The notes under the pieces: generated by a model | The model's input: the letters and a program-made list of their open reading frames with translations, nothing else | Told to the model about the DNA's origin: nothing | The model's database searches: none | NCBI GenBank assembly: GCA_021527695.1 | Contig: JAKFAO010000004.1 | Coordinates: forward strand, 1,281,001 to 1,345,000 | Length of the DNA stretch: 64,000 bases | From: Naematelia aurantialba | Taxonomy: Eukaryota; Basidiomycota; Tremellomycetes; Tremellales; Naemateliaceae | Direction: 5' to 3' | In this document: piece by piece, positions 10,670-22,131 of the stretch | How positions within the stretch are numbered: position 1 is the stretch's first letter | How the letters are laid out: every line of letters begins with the position of its first letter | Made by a program: the position numbers and the translations under genes

Positions 10670-13456
10670 CTAAACCTTGATAGGATCCCGACCGAGCAAC
10701 TGCGCAGTCCTGATCACATCCCCCGCCTCTTCCGCCACCGTCACAGGCGGCACGTCTCCCTCCTCCCTCTCACTCCCGCTCCCGCTCACACGAGTGCTCA
10801 CATCATCCAGGTCCGCCTTGGTGTCGGATACGACGATGTCGCCCTCCTGGCTCTCCGAGTCGCCAGGGCGTGCGGTCTCGAGTACCAGCTGGGCCCGGCG
10901 GCGCATGTAGAAGTACCCGAACATGACGGTGGCCCAGAGCGCAAAGGTGAAGACGACGCTCGCGGGGTACCCATGGACGAAGCGCGGCGCCTCGACGGTC
11001 GGGAAAGTGAACAGTGGGACCTGAGGGCGGCGTTAGCGTCCAGTGCGGTCTGTGAGCTAGGAATTAGGGCAGACTGGGGCAGGGGCAGAAGAGATGAGAC
11101 AGGAGAGAAGAGACTTGCCCAGATATAAGTGCAGTATCCGGCCGTCATCATGCTACTAATGATGAACCCTCGCTCAGCGGTCGAGTCGCGCAACGTCGAG
11201 TTGATCCACGAATACTGCCGAATCAGCGTCATGCCTCGTCAAGTTGGATCAGGTGGAACGGTCATGTTCCGCACTGTGGATAGGAACAAGCAAGAGGACT
11301 TACCAAGATTGGCGAGCCCATGCCGGATATGCCCCCGACGTAGAATGCCACGAATTTCAGCCAGTTGGGGATGTGCCACACGGATAACAGGATAGTGGCA
11401 AACAAGCACCAGAACTGCGCTGGTCAGCCAGAGACCCAGGCTTGCCTAGTGCACACTTACGCCATGGAAACTCCACAAGATCGGGATACTGATAGTCGCA
11501 GCCAGCGTGGTGCCGAGCCACGATGATATTGCGGAAATGAGATTGACAAATGTCGGCAAGACGTTGATGAGCTCGACGCTGAGGTCGCCGCGCGCTTTGA
11601 GCCAGAGGGACATGTACGATACCCAGTAGTCGGCCTGGATCATGAAGCTGGGTGGGTCAGCGATGGGTGTGGTGCTTCCGGGTGTGGTGCTTCCAGCCAG
11701 ACTGGGCCCTCTCACACAGGAAGGGAGGCGAATCAAGTGATAGTGAACCAAGTGGAAGCGCGCAGGCGGCGGCCCACAAGGAGACCAAGAGGTGGGACCC
11801 ACATATATGCCGGCACGCAGATCCACCACATGGGCTTGCTCAGCGTCTGCTTGATAGTGGACCACTGGATACCCCTGTCGAGCCCGTGCTGACCTTTTTC
11901 CGTGACGAGCCGGCTGGAGGCGAGCTCGTACTCCTCTTGCGTGAGGTACCACCGTTTCGGCGAGTTGGGGAGGCCGGGAAAGAGGAGGTAGCCTATGAAT
12001 GCGATGGGGAGGGTGATGACGCTGTCGGGGTCAGCACTTTCCTCGATTCTAGGGATAACCGGTTGAGGGCGAAAACTTGGACAAATACCCACCCGTCAAT
12101 GACAAACAGCCACCGCCACCCCGCGAGCCCATGCACGCCATTCAGGTTGTCGTACGCCGCGGCCTGGAGGTACCCCGAGAACATGGACCCGAGCGAGTTG
12201 CCCATGAACCACACGCCTGCGCGCTTGAACAGCTCCTCGCGGCGGTACCAGCTGCCCACTGTTCCGTCAGCCTGCGTTCTCGGGCGTCTCTTCCAAGTAC
12301 AAGTATCAGTCCCAGTACACCGTATGGATCCGGCTGAGCGATGGTTCCCCGTAGGCATATCACTCCCATCTCCCATCTCATATCCTCTCCTCCCTCCTGG
12401 GTGGTGGTGATGACTGATGAAGAGGGAAACACGTAGTACGGGACCATAGACCAACTCACAGACCAAGTGCGTCCCGCCAAACGACGGGGCCTCGAAGAAG
12501 CCAATCAGCGCGCGGAGGAGGTACATGTGCCACAGCTTTGTGACGCGCGACTGGCTGAATGTCAAGACAGCCCAGATCACCTCAAGAGTCGGCAGGAAGT
12601 AGGGTGCGCTATTGCCGTCAGTGTCTGGGCCGTCGATTCTCTCGCAGGGTCATTCGAAACGACGTCCGCCACGTTCCCGCCCACACTTCCACCACGTTTC
12701 TCAGCTACGCTCGCCTTTCTTCCTCACGGCGGCCATCATCAAGACATCACCACCTGGAGTCTGACACCTCGGCAACGAGGTTTGGGAGAAATAGACAGGC
12801 AGGGGGAGGGGAGTGGCGAAATGGACCTGTCGGTTCCCGTACGTACATCTTCGGTTTGGTTTGGGGGATCATCATGGGAATCTGCCCCACCACATATGCA
12901 GTATAGACTGTCTCTGTCAGCAACGGCACTACCGCTCTACCCCTCGCTGCAGCGTTGCTATCGGCGCGCTGAGAGTGACTCACAAGCGACATTAAAGTAG
13001 TTCAAGGTATTCCCGTACGCTCCCAGATCCTCCTCCAAGCCCGAAACGTAGGCATTGGTGATGTTGGATCTGATTGTCAGCGTCGATGAGGCGGGGTAGC
13101 TGAGCGGAAACTATTTACTGGTCGAGAAACTTTGCGAAGACTGGCCAAACGACATCAGCGACGAATTGACGGAGCCGAGTCGCAAGACTGATTTGACTGC
13201 CACTCACAGCTCAGACACGCGAAAATCAGAATCGACACATCGAGCTTTCGCAGCAGTTTGCGCTCGGCAGCAGGGTAGTGGGCGGCTGCAAACGACCGCG
13301 CGTCGTCGTCAGCAGCTGTGCCTCGGGCAGTGGTGCACGGGAGGAAGGAACAGATCAGAGGACTGTGGGCATCAAGCACTCACGGTACCAGTCAAAGATG
13401 TCGACAAAGACGCGGCCAGTCTTGGTGCGCTGCAGGCGCTTCACAATGGCCGACAT
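10670..13456 (-). CDS. MFS transporter of the anion:cation symporter family (FEN2/LIZ1/DAL5-like)
   Basis: This is a plasma-membrane permease of the fungal ACS/DAL5 group, which moves organic acids such as pantothenate, allantoate or nicotinate. The N-terminus [18 protein letters not shown] then [19 protein letters not shown] and [13 protein letters not shown] is typical. Later blocks are [86 protein letters not shown], and [19 protein letters not shown]. The gene is split by many ~50-60 nt introns. The C-terminus after the last membrane helix ([18 protein letters not shown]) is an acidic, Ser-rich cytoplasmic tail. The pattern is closest to pantothenate transporters of the FEN2/Liz1 type, but substrate is not certain. 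Confidence 0.88.
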
Positions 13457-14310
13457 GGCAGGCAGTCGTATCCGTCTTTGTCTGCTACTCGCACCCTGTA
13501 GGTAGCACACGACCTGTCTATACACAGATCTGCAGAAGGTTGACTATTTCTGCTGTGCTGTTCTTCCGGAAACCTGCACACGGTTGACTTTCTCTGCTCT
13601 GCTGTTCCTTACGTCCCAAGACTTTATACATGCCGTCCGTCCATCTGGACTCGCTGCAGCTCGTTTCAGACAAAACCACCGAGCACAAGTTGGTCATTTC
13701 CCTCCCCAGGCCGGCACGTAATTCCTCCTCACCGGTGCTGCCGATCGAGTTAGCGGACACGCTGGAAGTCCGCTCGCTCGGCGCTGCAGCGGCCAATAGA
13801 GGGCGTTGTGGGATTGATTACATGGCGCGTTGCGTGCTCGCTCCTCGTTTCCAAGTCGGCACCGCGCTCTTGGACCGCAACTTTGATGCATCGAACAAAA
13901 AGGAGTCTAACAGAGTCACTAGAAATAGACAATATAGACAATCCACCACCACCGTGGCAGCCAAGTCGTGCGCCATTCTTGCGTCAGTCGGCCATGCCCG
14001 ATGTGATTTCTACGCTGTGGACTTTGAAATTCATCACGACATGTCGACTGGGGCATGCAAGAATTCAGCGGGGCAGGCCGATGGCACGAGATAGTCAGCA
14101 GCCCAGCCGCAAGTAAGGAAGAGGAGAGAGGAGAGAGAGCGGCAGCAGCAGCAGCAGCAGCAGCAGGGTCTAGCGCCCGTTGGCCGCTCACGGAGCTCGG
14201 AACATTTGACATATAGTAGCGGTGGCTCGTAGCACTGAACTCGTCCTCTTGTTCTTGTTAGCTGTTCATCTTGCGCATACTCCAGCATCACAAGACACAC
14301 ATACAACAAA
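13457..14310. other. Divergent intergenic region, transporter / oxygenase
   Basis: The 854 bases lie between two divergent start codons and should carry both promoters. A (CAG)8 run is the only distinct sequence. ORFs here lack ATG starts or homology I recognise. Confidence 0.45.
14143..14166 (+). repeat. (CAG)8 trinucleotide repeat
   Basis: Eight uninterrupted CAG triplets lie about 145 bases upstream of the oxygenase ATG, probably in its promoter or 5' UTR. Confidence 0.9.
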
Positions 14311-15993
14311 ATGCCGATCGCCGTTCCTCAGCTGTACGAGTACAACCACGTCCCCGAGACCAAGGAGGATCTCGAATGGGCGGACTGTGAGTGGCGTGTC
14401 TCCTCTCTTGTGGATCTACTGTTCCAGCTCGCTGGGGGAACAAGGCGAAACAGAGACCAGAGACCAAAGCAGAGGAAGAGAGCGTTGGCGCGGCAGGTGT
14501 CGGGGTGTACTCGGCCGTTCTAGGTTCCAGTTCGCAGTGCTGACCTCGCAGTGCCAACCATCGACCTGTCCAAGTTCGGCACGCCAGAGGGCAACGCCGA
14601 GCTGTCGCAGACGCTCATCGAAGCCATCCGGACCAAGGGGTTCTTCTACGTCATCAACTTTGATATCTCGCAAGAGCGCGTCAACAGGCAGTTCGCGTTT
14701 GGCCAGCGGTTCTACGAGCTGCCCCTCGAGGAGAAGCTCAAGTACATGCCGGACCTGGACAACGGAGAGTACAACGGGTACCGCCCGTCCGGGCGGCGCC
14801 TGCTCGCTGGTGGCTTGCCGGACCAGACCGAGGTGTACAACATTCCCAGTGGGTTTAGCCCATGTCCCCAACCAGTTTTACCTACCGGCGCTTACGAGGC
14901 AGAGTTCAACGGATACTTTCCCCAGGAGTTCCCGGACCTGATCAAGGAGAACCTGCCGGAGATCGAGCAGTTCGCCCGGGTGAGCCGTTTCTGCACCCCG
15001 TCGTGCAAGTACGAGAACGCGAACTCGACTGACAGTGTCGGCAGGACCTGCACGACAAGATCCTGGACCCATTGCACGACCTGATCTCGCTGGCCCTCGA
15101 GCTGCCCCAGGACTTCTTCCGCAACCTGCACAAGTACGCCAACAAGTCCGAAGACCACCTGCGGTACATGAAGTACTCGAAGTTCACGCCCGAGCAACAA
15201 GAGGCGCTGCTCGCGCATGACGGCCTGTACTCTCAGGGCCACACGGACCTGGGGACCATCACCCTGCTCTTCCGCCAGCCGGTCGCCGCGCTCCAGATCA
15301 AGGACCACAAGACCGGCGAGTGGAAGTGGGCCAAGCCGCTTGACGGAAGCTTGACTGTCAACACCTGCGACGCGCTCAGCTTCTTGACCGGCAACTACGT
15401 CAAGTCGACCGTGCACCGCGTGAGTCGAGCGTGCCTCCCCCCCCCCCCCCCCCCCAATTTCCACCCAACCCCCAATTTCCAGCCCAACCCGGTTTACAAG
15501 TTTGTCTTATGCAATTGCCGATACCCGCAGGTCCACCTCCCGCCAAAGGACCAGCGCAGCGTCGACCGTCTCGGCCTGTTGTACTTTGCCCGCCCGCAAA
15601 ACGACCTCAAGCTCGCCACCGTCGACTCTCCCGTGCTCAAGCGCGAGGGCTTCACGCGGAATGAGTTTGAGCGCGAGGGCGTCGAGGTGCCTACCATGGG
15701 GGGTGAGCCATTTGTATCCTGAGCCCCACCACCCAGTCAAAACCCACACCCATGAAACCATGAAGTCCTAGAACTTGATGGGCACTTGACGCCCAATCGC
15801 CTCTACCTCACTTGGGTTGCCCTTCGCCTCTACCTCTATATTACGTCTGCGTTCAGACTACCACCTGCGGCTGCTGATCTTGTCAGAATTCGTCAAGCGC
15901 AAGCAAACATGGCAGCAAACGAAAAAGACAGAGTACAAAGCCATGGACGGCGTGCAGATCGTCCCTGGCTTCAAGGGCACCTACCACGACTAA
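14311..15993 (+). CDS. 2-oxoglutarate/Fe(II)-dependent oxygenase, isopenicillin-N-synthase-like
   Basis: Five exons (14311-14396, 14552-14979, 15045-15419, 15531-15702, 15897-15993) join in phase to give 385 residues. The N-terminal DIOX_N region is visible (LPTIDLSKFGTPEGN, IRTKGFFYVINFDIS, FYELPLEEKLKYM). The C-terminal jelly-roll holds the metal ligands: HxD in GHTDLGTITLLF and the distal His in GNYVKSTVHRV, followed by Arg in DRLGLLYFARP as the likely 2OG anchor. Such enzymes hydroxylate or desaturate small molecules; the substrate is unknown and no biosynthetic partner genes lie next to it. The last exon ends VQIVPGFKGTYHD. Reading through without splicing at 15703 would truncate the protein at 15721, so the spliced form is preferred. 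Intron 3 contains a 19-base poly-C run. Confidence 0.9.
15437..15455 (+). repeat. Poly-C run of 19
   Basis: A homopolymer of 19 C inside an intron of the oxygenase gene. Its length in the assembly may be inexact. Confidence 0.9.
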
Positions 15994-16351
15994 GTGGTTT
16001 GCAGTACATAGGCACGTGGGCAGCATGTATCACTAGCAATCTGACTTTTCGAGCGGTGCCAGCACTTGCCTCAGCAAAGATTCATCAGGTTCGCATCTCG
16101 CCCTGGTCTGCCTCGCGTACTTGTCTACGTCTCGCACATGTCTCGCCTCGCGCAGTTGCCTCAGGCCCGCCTCTCACTCGTGCATCATCAATACATACGG
16201 TCTCTGTACCACTCCGCCATCTCCCCTCGACTGCTCACGTCCTCACACACTCTGCCAGGCAGGTATCAAGCACCCTACTGGCTCTGAGATCTCGCTACTG
16301 GCTTTGAGATCTCCGGCGTGGGAGCGCTCGGCTCAAGCCGGGACTGATCGA
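15994..16351. other. Spacer downstream of the oxygenase
   Basis: The 358 bases separate convergent genes. They contain near-direct repeats such as CTACTGGCT(C/T)TGAGATCTC at about 16275-16312 but no supported gene. Confidence 0.4.
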
Positions 16352-17001
16352 TCAAACGAAGTGCGGCGCCTCCTGGTCCTCGGGGTGGGCGTGGTCCCTG
16401 GCATCTGTGTTTACAAGGCTGAACGTCTCACGAGCCATGGTATCGCCGTAGGAGGCTGGATAATCACTTCGCGGCATCGACGAGTCTGCAAAGAGAGACA
16501 AGGTGGTGGGATCGACGGACTTTGTGACCACGTCTGATTGGTCGGTCCCGACGACTGACCCGACGACTGACTCGACGGCCGACCCGACAGAGTGGTCTGA
16601 ACAGGGGACGTCGGGCGACGGAGCTCGCTTCAGCGGAAGCATGTGCACGCGCTGCGCAGTACAGAAGCTGGCTCTCTCGACGCTCTTCAAGTCTGAACCA
16701 AGAGCTTGGCTTTCGCTGTCGGTAAGGGCCATATTGGAAGTGGGCATGTATGCGTACTGCAGCAAGTGGGAAACGTCAGAGGTAGATGCAGGATGGGAAG
16801 TGGCGAAGAACGGCGAGGGGAGAGGTATATGCTGCGTGGGGAAGTACGAGGGAGTCGAAGGACAAAGGTCTTGTCTTCCAATGACAAACTCCGCCGCCGT
16901 CTCAAGGAGGTGTTGGAGCCTAGATGCTCCTCGAAGAGTCCAGAGAGAACGGATGAAGGGAGGGGAGGATGAAAGGGCGGTGAGCGAAAGGGTGATGTCA
17001 T
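16352..17001 (-). CDS. Hypothetical Ser/Pro-rich protein, gene model uncertain
   Basis: No domain is recognised. A minus-strand frame is open from about 17016 to the stop at 16352 and reads like protein (RLQHLLETAAEFVIGRQ, YFPTQHIPLPSPFFATS, HLLQYAYMPTSNMALT), but its first ATG is at about 16747 (MPTSNM). The ATG at 16999-17001 opens a second overlapping frame, which could be joined to the first by a short intron (donor GTCCTT, acceptor ACGCAG, about 32 nt). The product would be 130 to about 200 residues, Ser/Thr/Asp-rich, with no signal peptide. It is the first of a series of orphan minus-strand genes. Confidence 0.35.
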
Positions 17002-17437
17002 GACGACGCGACCGGGACTATATGGCTGGAGCTTAGGAGCAGTGAATCGTCTTATGGGTGTGGGGTTTCATCCTGTATGGCTGTGCTGAACAATGGACGC
17101 AGGTTGCGAGCGGAGCGGTGGTCCTCGAGGGAGGATGAGTGGCGAATGTGGCAGTGGCGAGCACGGACCGTCAGTCGACGTACTGTTGACGTGCAGTTGA
17201 CATACTCGCAATGACAGAGATTTGGACGACCGTGGTGTGCACTTTTTCATCACGTCCATTCATCAGAAGTGGCTCCGGAGACACCATAGATGGATAGTGG
17301 AAGACGATTCATACCGCATCTATCCACCACGACTGATCCGAACCAGGCTCCCTCTAACGGTCTACTGTCTCATCCCTAGCGCATTCGTCACGATCCGTAC
17401 TGGTTCCCATCCTCCTTATCCTCCTTCTCCACAATTT

Positions 17438-17491
17438 GTCAACCGAAGTAACAGTGGCTCATTGTGCCACTGAGCTACAGGATAGTCAACC
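17438..17491. repeat. Hairpin flanked by 7-base direct repeats
   Basis: CAGTGGC and GCCACTG (17452-17472) form a 7-base stem with a 7-base loop. GTCAACC occurs as a direct repeat on both sides (17438-17444 and 17485-17491). On the minus strand the segment contains TAGCTCAGTGGC, which matches a tRNA A box, but no B box or cloverleaf follows. Confidence 0.5.
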
Positions 17492-18246
17492 CTCGCCGTG
17501 AAGGCTAGCGAGAAGAACGTGTTCTTGTACTTGGCTTACCGACACCGGGGACGTCACCACCTCAGAGCGAGTCGAGACCGGACGAAGATCCAGACACCGC
17601 TTCGTGGTCGTGTCCCACGGAAGGCATCGACTGCAGTCCATCTTCATGGCCGTGGCTTGAATCCCCATCGCCCTCTTGGTCACCGATCAGGAATCAGCGC
17701 CGGTATACCTGGTTCTTATAGCTACACGGCAGACACCGTCATACAAAAGAAGGAAACCGTAAACGAGGCCCAGGTAGAGTGGAAGACCTCTGAACTGGCT
17801 CTCAGCAACGACCCTTACGTCACGAGTTCGCACATTCGAGCGCTTTCTACAGTACTCTTCCTTTAGGTGACACAGCTTGCACTTCTACGATACATGTTTG
17901 TGTCACGATCATAGCTGGAGCGGCGGGGAAGGCCTCATATAGCAGTGCATTGCACGCCTCGTCCAGGCGATGCAACTGCGGAGCGGCAAGCCAAAGAGCC
18001 ATTCGGTGCTGGAACAGCACACAGCTGCAAGGTCGTGTCCCAAGCTGCAGTAAAGGCAAAGTGATTCAGACGCCAACTTTGTGAATCCCTCGCGACTGGG
18101 AGCAAAAAGGAAAGGATCGTGCAAGTGGAACGACAGTCGCCGTCCTCGAGAGAGCTCACGACTGGAGCAGGGATATTTCTTTCCATCTAAGTGATATACA
18201 GTACATGTGCAAAGGCCTGTCTCTGGCCGGTGTTGTCTTGTCGCCA

Positions 18247-18259
18247 CCCCCCCCCCCCC
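18247..18259 (+). repeat. Poly-C run of 13
   Basis: A homopolymer tract just downstream of the stop codon of the 18274-18891 gene. Confidence 0.9.
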
Positions 18260-18273
18260 TCTGCCCCGATCTC

Positions 18274-18891
18274 TCACAGATCTCCCAACTTCAGAGTGTC
18301 GTCAACTAGCTCCAATTGCGAAAACTCTCCGTTGAGAGTACAGCGAGAGTCACTCTGCACATCGATTAGCCTTTGCGGTGAGGATTGTCGTGGAAGACCT
18401 GCCTGTAGATGAGATGGACCTTCTACATTGTCCGTCGTGACCTCTCCAAGCCAGATATCCACGACCTCCGAACTGCACTCCTCCGATACGTCGAGGTACA
18501 CGCTCTCCGGGAGGTGGTGGAAGGACCCCGACCACTCCGGTTTGGTAGGGTCTTCGCGAGACCTGTCTCTTTCTCCCATGGAGCCTGCAGTGCCCAGGAA
18601 GCCGCCGTGCGGGGCCCGGGTGTCCATGTGGAAAGTGCGGGGTTCTCCTCGTTGGGCAAAATGCTCCAACTCTTCTCTGGAGATGGAGGCTCCACCCGAG
18701 GTGTACGAGTCAGCCGGGGGCGAGGTGCTTCGCTTCCTTGGGTCAGGGAACGAAGCAGTGTTGGGATCCGTGTCCCCAGTCGAGATGGCCGACGTAACAG
18801 CGGTGATGCCAGTCGTGGAAGGGCTTCCTTGGCTAGCCAACACTGTGGAGTTCGCTGCTTCGCCCGAGCTGTGTGTGCTGTAATGGGGCAT
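18274..18891 (-). CDS. Hypothetical Ser/Thr-rich protein, 205 aa
   Basis: A single open exon starts at ATG 18891 (MPHYSTHSSGEAANS) and ends LELVDDTLKLGDL. It is rich in Ser, Thr, Pro and Gly in the first half and acidic toward the end (VYLDVSEECSSEVVDIWLGE). No domain, signal peptide or membrane helix is seen. The frame stays open about 130 bases upstream of the ATG without another ATG, so an additional 5' exon is possible. It lies in a series of similar short genes on the same strand. Confidence 0.5.
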   Translation of the reverse strand: MPHYSTHSSGEAANSTVLASQGSPSTTGITAVTSAISTGDTDPNTASFPDPRKRSTSPPADSYTSGGASISREELEHFAQRGEPRTFHMDTRAPHGGFLGTAGSMGERDRSREDPTKPEWSGSFHHLPESVYLDVSEECSSEVVDIWLGEVTTDNVEGPSHLQAGLPRQSSPQRLIDVQSDSRCTLNGEFSQLELVDDTLKLGDL

Positions 18892-19882
18892 AGTGCTGGC
18901 TGCAGGTGGATGTAGGCGGGGTGGACTGCGAGTGACAATGAGAGACAAGATTGAACTGAGGACCAGGCTGGCCTTCTCGCTTGTTCTTATAGGAGAAACA
19001 GACACCGCTGAACAAAACAACGCCGAAGACTCACACGAAGGACCGATCTCATCAGGCGGACATGCGGAGTTATCGCCTTAGCTGGCGCGGCGTCTTTGCT
19101 GAAGCGGACTTTGTTGGGACAGTGAAGGGATTTTCGCTATTCGAGATACTTCCTCTGTGTCTACCTTTCACTGGTGTCATGCGGAGATAGCGCTGCTACG
19201 TGTCGGCAGTGTGCGTGGACGTGCCGACGCCGGAGGAGATAATGGAGCACCAACTGGTGGGGATACAGTAGAGGAGCTGCGCTCATAGCCGTGAAAGCGA
19301 CCTGTGTTCCAGGCATCTTTCGGTTGGCTCTCAGTACTGTACCTGCCGCTGCCACAAGCGTGCTGAACTCATTGGAACCTCCCAGGGCACGGACCACGCG
19401 AAGCTCACTGTGCTCGGATTGTTTCGACCTCACCGCTACATCGCCTCAGAGCGTCCTTTGTTCTGCGGACAAGAGGACTGAGCCCTGTCGCTGCTTTTAA
19501 TCACAGCTTGCAAGACTGATCAACTGACCTCCGAGTGGCCGCCCAAGTGGCCGGCTGTGCGCGAGGTTACTACTTACCTAGTGCTCAGTGGCAAATTGTG
19601 CGTCCAGGTTCAGATGCATTCTCATCACCTTCAAAACCGCTAGATCAGTGGAATCACCTTTCACAGAAACAGCAGTATGTACCGTGCCCCTAATGCCTTG
19701 ATTTCAACGATATAGCATCCGAGATGGTCCACTCTGACATAAGGGCGCTATCTGAAGTTTTGGGAATCTTCCCCGCAACTTGGGCCCATCCTCACCCTCC
19801 CACCCCCCCCCCCCCCACCGGAACCTCAACTCGGCATGTCCAGCGCCATCAGAGTACTTGCCCTCATGACGAATTCCCTTCT
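18892..19882. other. Long spacer in the orphan-gene island
   Basis: The 991 bases lie between two minus-strand orphan genes. No supported coding frame is seen. A 14-base poly-C run (19803-19816) sits about 70 bases beyond the stop of the next gene. Confidence 0.4.
19803..19816 (+). repeat. Poly-C run of 14
   Basis: A homopolymer tract in the 3' flank of the 19883-20710 gene, the third poly-C tract within 4.5 kb. Confidence 0.9.
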
Positions 19883-20710
19883 TTAGAACCCTCCTACGGA
19901 ATCTTGACCCTCAGCCTGCTCAGTAAGTATCCAGGTTCGCGTCCCTGTCTCTTCGTGGTAAGGTTTGGAAGCGTCGCGGGACTGCATTCTGCGCAGGCGG
20001 AAAGTATGATTCAACTCGGCAAGAGCGAGGCAATACCATTCCTCCTCCGCCCGCTGGTGGGTGCTGTCCCCATCGCTCGTGGAGGGGCGGTCGGGCGAAA
20101 AGTGGCAACAGTAGCTTGGGACATCGGCGACAAAGCTGATAGCTGTGCGTAATCGGGAGTGGTTCGTGAGCTTGCGGACCTTGTTGAGCGCCAGCAGTTC
20201 CTAAAGAATGTGTCAGTCATGCTCCACGACAGAACCCTTTGCCCGGGAACACACGTTGATTTGCAGTTGCGGTCCGAAGACATTGTCGTCGTTGTGCCAA
20301 CCTTCGGAAACGGAACGGCTGTCCTGGAACGTGGCGGCACGCGCGCTGGTTGCCGTCATAAACTGCGATGGGATGGGAAGCCGCGCTCTGGATGATGATG
20401 AATACCCGGAATGTGGGGAATCCAACCGAGCATGGGATGCCCCGGGCAAAGCCACAGCCTGCGGGCCGGAACCCCTCGGCACAGGTATATTGCCGCTTGT
20501 GGGGTTGGGTGTAGGGGTCAAGCGCGTCTGATCGGAACTTGGCGTCGTATTGGAACTCAAGCGGGACCGTGCACGACCAAAGAAGGAGAGACGTGAACTC
20601 CTACTCGGGGCTTCAGAATTTGACCTCTGGTTGGGTGGCCGCGGAGGCGGTGAGGGCCGCGAGAACGACGTGGGCGTTGTATCAGAAACTGAGCGTACCG
20701 GAATGGACAT
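19883..20710 (-). CDS. Hypothetical two-exon Ser/Pro-rich protein, 257 aa
   Basis: Exons 20710-20255 and 20200-19883 join in phase across a 54 nt intron (donor GTGTGT, acceptor TTTAG). The first exon (MSIPVRSVSDTTPTSFSR...) is basic, Ser/Pro-rich and probably disordered. The second exon is more ordered: ELLALNKVRKLTNHSRLR, then EEEWYCLALAELNHTFRLRR, likely helical. I recognise no family. There is no signal peptide. Both exons have protein-like composition and the junction keeps phase, which supports a real gene. Confidence 0.55.
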
Positions 20711-21187
20711 GCTTGCACAGGGAAGAGCAGTGTAGACGTAACGATACGATGAGAGCGTGAACACACGACACAGGCGTCTTTTATCGACACGAGAAGACAC
20801 AAATTGGTCATGCTGCCCCCACGCGAGTCGTGCCAGAGCCCGTACTGTACCAGAACCTCGGCAGGACACAGGAACGACCGTACAGCGCCGGGCTCACAAA
20901 AGAGACGGAACACCCAGCCGAGGGCGATAACGGCCGCAGAAGGTCGCGTCAGTATCTCCCCCTCGAGACATTGCACGGTTGCTGAAAAATCTCCTGCAGT
21001 GGAACAATTCGCACAGACCTCCTTTGATCAGAGAATTCTGCCACACTTCTATCGTGCGTTCGCCAAGATTGGACCAATCCCATTCCAGGCCCTAGCACCA
21101 GGGGTTGGCTGGTCTTTTCTGTAGGGGAGAAAGGAGGCTGGGTCTTCACAGCGTAGACACGCCCAGAGAAGAGGGACGAGCCCGTCA
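20711..21187. other. Spacer, possible further exons
   Basis: The 477 bases have open minus-strand frames (for example ALGWVFRLFCEPGAVRS near 20.9 kb) that could be exons of an unrecognised gene. I cannot join them with confidence. Confidence 0.25.
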
Positions 21188-21526
21188 TTATTGAGGTCCG
21201 TGTAGATTGGCCCGGTTCAGGTACCACACGGCACTGCGCTGCCACTGTAGAAGTGAGAAAACGGAAGGGTTCCAGCCCCTGCCCAGGAAAGAAGACAAAT
21301 ACTCGGGCAGAACCTCCTCTGACGGTGGTGCAGGCCACAGCCTTCGTGAATCGATGACCAAAGAGGGTACGGTGGGGTCCCCTTGCCTGAAACGGTGGTG
21401 TCTTCCTGCTGTCCGGGCTGTCCGGTCAATCCGGGTAACCCGGCAAGCGAAGTCAAGCCAGTCGTCCAGGAGACAACACTGCATAGTCTCCAGAAGGCTG
21501 TTGCCGGCCTGGATCATCTCCCCCAT
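21188..21526 (-). CDS. Possible small hypothetical protein, 112 aa
   Basis: An ATG at 21526 opens a frame (MGEMIQAGNSLLETMQ, CCLLDDWLDFACRVTR, EEVLPEYLSSFLGRGWNPS) of normal protein composition that ends at 21188. It starts only 63 bases after the stop of the next upstream gene, so it may instead be part of an unrecognised exon or a by-product. No domain is recognised. Confidence 0.3.
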   Translation of the reverse strand: MGEMIQAGNSLLETMQCCLLDDWLDFACRVTRIDRTARTAGRHHRFRQGDPTVPSLVIDSRRLWPAPPSEEVLPEYLSSFLGRGWNPSVFSLLQWQRSAVWYLNRANLHGPQ

Positions 21527-21589
21527 TGAGAGTACCCTGGCTTTCCAATCAAGAGTGGCGAATACTATAAAGCCTGCATTCTGCACTGG

Positions 21590-22131
21590 CTATAGCCTAC
21601 TATCGTCCTCCTGATCAACCTCGGAAGTCGCGAAAATACTCCAAACAGCTGGTGGTGGGGACACGTCGCGCTGCGGTCTCCGGAAGCACGGGATGTCGTC
21701 TGGATCGTAATGCCACGACATCCCTTCTTCCTCCCCGATGATACCGAATTCCCGCCCCTGAGCCAGGGAGATGACTCCAGGAGGCTAGTCCATGCTCATC
21801 AGCTTACCAGCACGCGTTCTAGGACGGTACAGGAGCTCACTCTGAAGTCCGTGGGCTCACGGCTGGTGGCGCCACTGCTGACGGAGAACGTGGGTGGCTC
21901 GGACGAACTCTGGCTGACTGGGACTGGAGGCTGGTACCACACGGACGGGAGTGGGGGGGCGTGGTAGCGCGGCCGACATCGGAAGGTAGAGTAGGACCTC
22001 GGCTCGTAGTTCGAGTAGTCAGGAGACGGGGTGGCAAATGCTGTTGAGGACGTAAAGTCGGAGCTGGCACCACTGGACTCGACAGTCTTCCCAGACCAGC
22101 ACCCCGAAATGGCAGAAGCAATGGAGAACAT
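21590..22131 (-). CDS. Hypothetical two-exon protein, 161 aa
   Basis: Exons 22131-21841 and 21784-21590 join in phase across a 56 nt intron with a standard GTGAGC donor and CTAG acceptor. The N-terminal two thirds are Ser/Pro/Tyr-rich (MFSIASAISGCWSGKTVE, YHAPPLPSVWYQPPVPV). The C-terminal exon is acidic and ends with GEEEGMSWHYDPDDIPCF and ATSEVDQEDDSRL. The first 15 residues are mildly hydrophobic but not a clear signal peptide. No family is recognised. Confidence 0.5.

Larger units (their letters stand above)
17002..18273. other. Long spacer in the orphan-gene island
   Basis: The 1272 bases hold no gene that I can support. Short minus-strand ORFs (17486-17683, 17909-18277) lack recognisable features. 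A small hairpin with flanking direct repeats (17438-17491) and a poly-C run (18247-18259) are the visible elements. Confidence 0.45.

Noticed and set aside
13519..14094. Small genes in the transporter/oxygenase spacer
   Set aside because: Open frames on both strands lack ATG starts or domains and overlap each other; the region is better read as a divergent promoter.
17430..17500. tRNA gene on the minus strand
   Set aside because: There is an A-box-like TAGCTCAGTGGC, but no B box (GGTTCGANNCC) or acceptor stem could be found.
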